Assembly: GCA_023253245.1 (NCBI GenBank)
Contig: JALRHB010000058.1
Span: forward strand, 1-8,049
Source of the DNA: Polynucleobacter sp.
GTDB taxonomy: Bacteria; Pseudomonadota; Gammaproteobacteria; Burkholderiales; Burkholderiaceae
Reading direction: 5' to 3'
Length of the DNA stretch: 8,049 nt
Numbering within the stretch: the first letter of the stretch is position 1; every line of letters starts with the position of its first letter. Under the pieces are notes generated by a model. It was given only the letters and a program-made list of their open reading frames with translations, was not told the origin of the DNA and ran no database searches. A program made the translations under genes and the position numbers. Shown here piece after piece: positions 4,329 to 8,049 of the stretch.

Positions 4329-5525
4329 ATGAAACTACAAGACAAATCCAATTACACTAAGTTCACACTGGATGAACGCGGCTACCTGGTAACTACCGCG
4401 AAGCTGGCACGTATCGGCTCTATGGAATATCTGGGCATTGAGATCGGCAAAGAACCGAACCAAGTCTATGATGTGCATGTAACAAGTGACGACCTGTTCA
4501 ATGATGCAACCATGAAATCATTCGAACACATGCCAGTCACGATTGAGCATCCAGAAGAACAGGAAGTCACGGCAGCCAACTGGGACGAATTATCCGTTGG
4601 TCATATTTCAAATATACGCCCAGACCCTACAAATGAATACTTGCTTGGTGATGTTGTGATAAACTCACCGAAAGCCATTAAATTGATTCAAGATGGCAAG
4701 GTTGAAGTGTCTTGTGGATATGATGCCGAGCTAATCGAAGATGATGGTATAATCAAAAAGGTTAATATCAAAGGTAATCACTTGGCAATCGTAGACGAAG
4801 GCCGCTGTGGTGAAAAATGCAAACTAGGTGATAGCACTATGAAAAAAACTCTAGCGGATTCGCTGCGTGGTCTTTTTAAGCCAAAACCAACGGCCAAAAA
4901 AACCACGTTAGCAGATTCTAAAAAACGACTTGCTGATGCTCAAGGCGAATATACGCAAAAACTTGCTGATCTTGCTGCATTGGTTTCATCCGATGTTCCA
5001 GTAGAAGAAAAACAGGCGGCTATTGATGCGCTGACCGCTGAATTGCAGGCGGTATCAGAAGAAATCAATTCAGTCCTGGAAGAAATCGCTTCTCTGTCTG
5101 TTGAATCGACTACTCCAACAGATCCAGTGATGGACGCAATGACACCGGAAGAAGAAGCAATGTTGGCGGATCTTGAAGCACAAATTCAAGAGAAAGACGC
5201 GAAGATTGCAGAACTTGAAACGGAACTTGCTGCACTTAAAGAAAAAGAAGCTGCTGCAACCACTGCAAATGATGCCAAGCGTTATTTCCCGAAAGTAGCA
5301 ATCAAGGATTCAATGACAAGCCGCGATATGAAGCGTGCTGTGTTGGTTTCTACTGGTGCATATAACGACAAGTCAGTTCGCACGCTTAGCGATTGCGCAT
5401 TAGATAGCGCATATGCTGCTGCTAAAACCGTAGCGAAGCCAGTTTCTACAATCGGTAAACAGTTACTTGGTGATACCAAACCAACTGCTAAACTTTCAGC
5501 AGCTAAAAAATTAGGGGGCAAATAA
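4329..5525 (+). CDS. DUF2213-type head maturation protease fused to a scaffold-like domain
   Basis: 398 residues. Residues about 1-168 match the DUF2213 pattern: GYLVTTAKLARIGSMEYLG, then HMPVTIEHPE (His74), NWDELSVGHI, a segment around KVEVSCGYDAEL with Ser128, and GNHLAIVDEGRCG at 149-161. The family sits in the head protease position and is thought to process scaffold and capsid; His74 and Ser128 are candidate catalytic residues by analogy with other prohead proteases (inference). Residues about 190-310 are long Ala/Glu/Lys/Leu-rich helices with coiled-coil spacing, typical of scaffolding proteins, and the tail after 370 is basic. The start ATG 4329 follows an in-frame TAA at 4323 and has no Shine-Dalgarno sequence. 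An internal ATG at 4839 may start a separate scaffold protein. Confidence 0.82.
   Translation: MKLQDKSNYTKFTLDERGYLVTTAKLARIGSMEYLGIEIGKEPNQVYDVHVTSDDLFNDATMKSFEHMPVTIEHPEEQEVTAANWDELSVGHISNIRPDPTNEYLLGDVVINSPKAIKLIQDGKVEVSCGYDAELIEDDGIIKKVNIKGNHLAIVDEGRCGEKCKLGDSTMKKTLADSLRGLFKPKPTAKKTTLADSKKRLADAQGEYTQKLADLAALVSSDVPVEEKQAAIDALTAELQAVSEEINSVLEEIASLSVESTTPTDPVMDAMTPEEEAMLADLEAQIQEKDAKIAELETELAALKEKEAAATTANDAKRYFPKVAIKDSMTSRDMKRAVLVSTGAYNDKSVRTLSDCALDSAYAAAKTVAKPVSTIGKQLLGDTKPTAKLSAAKKLGGK
4826..4832 (+). promoter_or_regulatory. Internal ribosome binding site before Met171 (candidate scaffold start)
   Basis: AGGTGAT is an exact 7-base match to the complement of the 16S rRNA 3' end and lies 6 nt before ATG 4839, in frame within the protease gene. 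Translation from it would give a 228-residue product (4839-5525) consisting of the coiled-coil region, like the lambda C/Nu3 arrangement. Confidence 0.5.
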
Positions 5526-6013
5526 TGTCTTATTTTTCAGATTGGGGCGCAAATAACGTCACTATGAAAGCGGGTTCAATTAAACGCGCTTCTAGCTCAA
5601 ATGATAAAGTATGGGGCGAAGTAAACCTTACTTCTGACGACATCGCATACGGTACTTTCGTTGCAGTCAATGCAAACGGTGGCATCAAGAAAATTTCAGC
5701 AAGCACTGACCTTGTGCATGGTATCGTGGTTCGTGACATTTACGCGAATGATGCAGCACCAAATGACAAGACTGTAAACGTAGGCCATTTCTCGCATGGC
5801 GACTGTGTTGTGGCTCAAGGCGTTGACGGTGTGACGTTTGCACGCGGTGAAAAGGTTTATGTGGTTCCAACTGGCGCTGATGCTGGTAAAGTTACAAACG
5901 TAGCTGAGGACATGATTGATCTTGGTTACTGGGTTGAGGAAGTAAGCGCGGGCAACGACTGCGTAGCTATCACTCTTGGTTATACTCAAACCGTACTTAA
6001 TGCGGTTCCTTAA
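5525..6013 (+). CDS. Structural cement / head decoration protein
   Basis: 162 residues. The gene starts at TAATG, sharing one base with the preceding stop, with GGGG just upstream. The protein is rich in small residues and beta strands: AYGTFVAVNANGGIKKI, DLVHGIVVRD, a DKTVNVGHFSHGDCVVAQG segment, then GEKVYVVPTGADAGKVTN and VAITLGY near the end. A short strand-rich protein between protease and capsid genes is the usual place for the cement or decoration protein that binds the expanded capsid and stabilises it against internal DNA pressure. The pattern of 'G..V......G.......G.VVR' resembles Gp24-like structural cement proteins. The family assignment is less certain than the position. Confidence 0.7.
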   Translation: MSYFSDWGANNVTMKAGSIKRASSSNDKVWGEVNLTSDDIAYGTFVAVNANGGIKKISASTDLVHGIVVRDIYANDAAPNDKTVNVGHFSHGDCVVAQGVDGVTFARGEKVYVVPTGADAGKVTNVAEDMIDLGYWVEEVSAGNDCVAITLGYTQTVLNAVP

Positions 6014-6017
6014 GGAG
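6013..6017 (+). promoter_or_regulatory. Strong ribosome binding site of the capsid gene
   Basis: AGGAG within TAAGGAGA, overlapping the previous stop codon, nine bases before ATG 6027. This is the strongest site among the plus-strand head genes, as expected for the most abundant virion protein. Confidence 0.8.
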
Positions 6018-6026
6018 AATTATTAG

Positions 6027-6986
6027 ATGGCTATTGAAGCAGGCGTTTACGAATCGGTACTAGCAGAAGCGTTGGGTGAACGTGACCAACAATTGCAAGA
6101 GACCGTATTACCTGAAATTAATATTGGCGAAGCATTGCCGATTGATGAAACCCTACAGTTCGGTCTTGAGTTTGTAGATTTTGGCGTTGTGGATGTTGTA
6201 GGCAGCATCAAAGACGGCATCATTGGTAACAAGACCAACAGCTTAAAAACCATTGATTCAGACATCACTTGGTACAAAGCACCAGTGGCACAATGGGCTA
6301 AAGCTGCAACATGGACACAGCAAGAAATCGAGAAAATCGAGCGTCTTGGAATTGATGTAGTTCGTACTAAGCAGGACAACCTATACGCAAACGCAGAAGC
6401 GACCTTGCAGTATGTAGGTTATTTAGGCCATGCAGACGTTAAAGGACAGGAAGGTCTTTTGACTGGTTCACAAGTCCAATTGATCACTGATACTTCCGGC
6501 AAAACCATTGGTCAGATGACGCCAGATGAGTTTGTAGCGTTTGTTCTTGCAAACTATACAGCGGCATGGGCTAAGTCTGGTTATCGAATTCAGCCTACGC
6601 ATATCGCTATGGATGCCGAAGATTTCATGATTGCAATGGGCAAATTCGGTGATGGCGCTGTTGTTGGTCTGGATCTATTGCCAGTATCAGCAATGGACAA
6701 AATCATGGCTTCTTTGCGTAAAGCATCAGGCAATGACAACTTTAACGTGACTTTCGTTAAGGTTCCATCTAACTACGCTCAAGGTATTGCAACTGGTAAA
6801 ACACGTATGGCGATTTACGTCTATGACGCGCAATATGTTGAAATGAAAGTTCGTATGCCTGAACTATTGCCAGTGCGTCAGCGTGACTTGATGACTTATG
6901 AATCTGGTTATCGCTCGGCATTTGGTGGTGCAATGTGGAAACAACCACAATCTGCAATCTATGTAGATTACCTATCTACCGTATAA
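6027..6986 (+). CDS. Major capsid protein, DUF2184 type
   Basis: 319 residues, typical for this family, which builds the icosahedral shell with an HK97-like fold. Recognisable parts are an N-terminal helical segment (VYESVLAEALGERDQQL), the region TWYKAPVAQWAKAATWTQQE at 81-100, QEGLLTG at about 141-147, THIAMDAEDFMIAM at 191-204, and the C-terminal strands VEMKVRMPELLPVRQRDLM followed by GAMWKQPQSAIYVDYLS, where a Trp/Arg-x-Pro-x-Ser-x-x-Tyr-Val-Asp ending is characteristic. Arginine is written almost only as CGT/CGC with no AGA, fitting high expression. It follows the cement gene after 13 nt and is closed by a terminator 14 nt after its stop. Confidence 0.88.
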   Translation: MAIEAGVYESVLAEALGERDQQLQETVLPEINIGEALPIDETLQFGLEFVDFGVVDVVGSIKDGIIGNKTNSLKTIDSDITWYKAPVAQWAKAATWTQQEIEKIERLGIDVVRTKQDNLYANAEATLQYVGYLGHADVKGQEGLLTGSQVQLITDTSGKTIGQMTPDEFVAFVLANYTAAWAKSGYRIQPTHIAMDAEDFMIAMGKFGDGAVVGLDLLPVSAMDKIMASLRKASGNDNFNVTFVKVPSNYAQGIATGKTRMAIYVYDAQYVEMKVRMPELLPVRQRDLMTYESGYRSAFGGAMWKQPQSAIYVDYLSTV

Positions 6987-7000
6987 TTTAGAAGCATAAG

Positions 7001-7026
7001 AAAGCCTCACTTCGGTGGGGTTTTTT
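7001..7026 (+). terminator. Intrinsic terminator with UUCG loop after the capsid gene
   Basis: AAAGCCTCAC (7001-7010) pairs with GTGGGGTTTT (7015-7024), with two G-T pairs, around a TTCG loop closed by C-G, the very stable tetraloop; the T-run continues to 7026. It ends the capsid transcript. Confidence 0.88.
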
Positions 7027-7027
7027 A

Positions 7028-7056
7028 TTGCTTTATGATTGCAAATAAAATATGAT
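7028..7056 (+). promoter_or_regulatory. Candidate promoter of the right-hand small-gene operon
   Basis: TTGCTT (7028-7033) and TATGAT (7051-7056, five of six consensus bases) are 17 nt apart. It sits directly after the terminator and would start transcription near 7063, about 23 nt before the first ATG at 7086 with its GGAG site (7074-7077). Confidence 0.5.
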
Positions 7057-7085
7057 GATTGCATAACTTACTTGGAGTAGTGGAT

Positions 7086-7136
7086 ATGTTGATTAGCGGG
7101 AAAGAAGCATTGATTGCGTTGGCGGGGGTTTTATGA
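7086..7136 (+). pseudogene. Truncated 16-codon paralogue of the ISGKEA phage protein gene
   Basis: ATG 7086 has GGAG eight bases upstream and reads MLISGKEALIALAGVL before TGA 7134-7136. LISGKEA matches the N-terminus of the 124-aa protein at 7529-7903; over 20 nt (7089-7108 against 7538-7557) 18 bases agree. Only this N-terminal piece remains, so an internal deletion joining the 5' end to the gene's last codons is likely. It is still well placed for translation and overlaps the next start by ATGA, so it may now act as a short leader that couples ribosomes into the next gene. Whether it is a remnant or a functional leader cannot be settled from the sequence alone. Confidence 0.6.
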
Positions 7137-7288
7137 CTTGGTCAATTGATATAACACCGCTAAATGATTTGAAGAAGCATGAAGTTGGTGGGGATTGTTG
7201 GTGCAATCCAGAGTTAAACGAAGATGGTGTGTGGATCCATAATTCTTTAGATAACCGAGAACTCACAGAGGGTAAGCCACATGCCTGA
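7133..7288 (+). CDS. Small conserved phage protein with DCWCNP...HNSLDNRE motif (51 aa)
   Basis: Too short for most gene finders but well supported: it begins with an ATGA overlap with the preceding 16-codon frame and ends in an 8-bp overlap with the next gene. The protein reads PLNDLKKHEVGGDCWCNPEL, then NEDGVWIHNSLDNRELTEG. The arrangement PLxDLxxH, CWC(N/R)P and (V/I)HN(S/A)xDxRE recurs in small accessory proteins of many phages of Gram-negative bacteria. The two cysteines and histidines might bind a metal, which is inference; the function is unknown. Confidence 0.75.
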   Translation: MTWSIDITPLNDLKKHEVGGDCWCNPELNEDGVWIHNSLDNRELTEGKPHA

Positions 7289-7532
7289 GTTTAGTAAAAA
7301 GTTTATTCGCGATTGCTATGGTAGTGAACCAATACCGGAAGGTGCAATTTTTTATAAGAAAAGATCAGATGTTAAGCGCATGGGTTTTTATAAAAATATT
7401 GGTGATATGTGGTTTGCTTGGATATTTACTAAATGGGTTTACATCAAAAAGAAGCCCAAAGCACTAAAGGAAATTTATAACGATTCCTTTGGGGATGATA
7501 AACCAGTCAAGAAAGATGGGGTGTGGTTATGA
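7281..7532 (+). CDS. Small phage protein, divergent APxG family member (83 aa)
   Basis: ATG 7281 has GAGG at 7268-7271 and overlaps the previous stop by 8 bp. The core PIPEGAIFYKKRSDVKRMGF, then GDMWFAWIFTKWVYIKKKP, is a looser version of the APEGTTHY...YYW...W core found in the minus-strand proteins at 2313-2486 and 3366-3611. It is strongly basic (many Lys, particularly KWVYIKKKPKALKEIY) with several aromatic residues. No membrane segment, signal peptide or catalytic motif is evident. Function unknown. Confidence 0.72.
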   Translation: MPEFSKKFIRDCYGSEPIPEGAIFYKKRSDVKRMGFYKNIGDMWFAWIFTKWVYIKKKPKALKEIYNDSFGDDKPVKKDGVWL

Positions 7533-7903
7533 GCAAATTGATTAGCGGTAAAGAGGCTTTCATGGCGCATCTGGATGGTGAGTCTGTTCAGTGGCGCGAT
7601 AGAAATTATGATTGGAATGACTGGAGTGAGCATACATCATGGTGTTCAGAAGCATTGCTTTCTAGTCATTACCAATTCCGCCTTAAACCTCGCACCATCA
7701 CAATCAATGGGATTGAAGTTCCTGCGCCTTTTGAGCCTGAAAGTGATCAAGAATATTGGATTCTATCTGAGAGTTATTACAGCAATGATGGTTATAAATT
7801 GATGCTGCCAGACCGCCAGCAGCCAAAAATAGCTTATGGAGCATGGCGCACAGAAGAAGAAATCAAACAAGTCGTTGCAGCGTTGCGGAGTGTATTTAAA
7901 TGA
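7529..7903 (+). CDS. Conserved phage protein of unknown function, ISGKEA / FRLKPRTITINGIEVPAP type (124 aa)
   Basis: The N-terminal KLISGKEAFMAHLDGESVQW and the middle YQFRLKPRTITINGIEVPAP (residues about 48-67) are hallmarks of a very common small phage protein family. The first part (to about residue 52) typically describes a W-rich beta fold covering WRDRNYDWNDW. The second contains SDQEYWILSESYYS and a C-terminal helix RTEEEIKQVVAALRSVF. No function is established that I can name. The ATG at 7529, in an ATGA overlap, is preferred over a GTG two codons upstream because it gives the conserved MSKLISGKEA start and the tight coupling seen in this operon. Its 5' end is copied in the truncated frame at 7086. 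Confidence 0.78.
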   Translation: MSKLISGKEAFMAHLDGESVQWRDRNYDWNDWSEHTSWCSEALLSSHYQFRLKPRTITINGIEVPAPFEPESDQEYWILSESYYSNDGYKLMLPDRQQPKIAYGAWRTEEEIKQVVAALRSVFK

Positions 7904-8049
7904 AGTGGCTCTTACTGGTTCTAGCTTTCTCACACGATGGCAATGTGTCAATCATTAAACAATTTACAGGCACGGAAGCACAGTGCTTTGCAAAAGAGGA
8001 AGAAATCTCTAGCTTAGATGGTACAAGTGATGACCAGGTGAAGGAATAT
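7900..8049 (+). CDS. Small phage protein, 3' partial
   Basis: ATG 7900 forms an ATGA overlap with the preceding stop and the frame stays open to the window end (50 residues seen). It begins MKWLLLVLAFSHDGNVSIIK and continues with TEAQCFAKEEEIS. Small phage proteins starting 'MKW(L/V)L...DG.V' with one Cys in a following helix are frequent accessory products; the hydrophobic start may be a beta strand rather than a signal peptide, as it is short and followed at once by charged residues. Function unknown; the C-terminus is outside the window. Confidence 0.65.
   Translation, partial: MKWLLLVLAFSHDGNVSIIKQFTGTEAQCFAKEEEISSLDGTSDDQVKEY

Noticed and set aside
5696..5989. Minus-strand open frames opposite the cement gene
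   Set aside because: No recognisable protein pattern or start signals; the plus strand is coding.

Overview
The window is part of a tailed double-stranded DNA phage (or a prophage of one) infecting a moderately low-GC, Shine-Dalgarno-using bacterium. The style of the small accessory proteins suggests a gammaproteobacterial host, possibly Moraxellaceae such as Acinetobacter, but that is a low-confidence inference. The order terminase, DUF1073-type portal, SPP1 gp7/Mu F-like minor head protein, DUF2213-type protease/scaffold, structural cement, DUF2184-type capsid is a recognised head module.

Plus strand, 1-2300: the C-terminal end of the large terminase subunit, the complete portal gene, and a minor head protein whose start lies 128 bp inside the portal gene. 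A symmetrical terminator (2303-2325) closes this block.

Minus strand, about 3915 down to 2313: eight small, tightly overlapping genes read against the head genes. They include a Fis-like helix-turn-helix protein, a one-membrane-segment protein, a cysteine-rich protein and two members of a small 'APxG(A/T)THY' family. All starts were chosen from Shine-Dalgarno sites and stop/start overlaps. The block ends in the same bidirectional terminator used by the head genes.

Region 3916-4328 holds no convincing protein gene. It contains candidate divergent promoters, several inverted and direct repeats, a perfect 10-bp inverted repeat, a tRNA-Arg(TCT) with encoded CCA, and a strong intrinsic terminator.

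Plus strand, 4329-6986: a DUF2213-type head protease with a long coiled-coil scaffold-like C-terminal half (with a good internal start at 4839), a structural cement/decoration protein and the major capsid protein, followed by a UUCG-loop terminator. From about 7028 a promoter-like sequence precedes a run of small accessory genes joined by ATGA-type overlaps, running off the end of the window.

The most notable points are the reversed small-gene cassette plus tRNA inserted in the middle of a head module, the two cases of compressed head genes (out-of-frame overlap and in-frame internal start), the terminator placed directly before a head gene that lacks a Shine-Dalgarno site, and the truncated paralogue opening the last small-gene operon. 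No complete, recognisable new defence or anti-defence system could be demonstrated; the reversed cassette is the best place to look.
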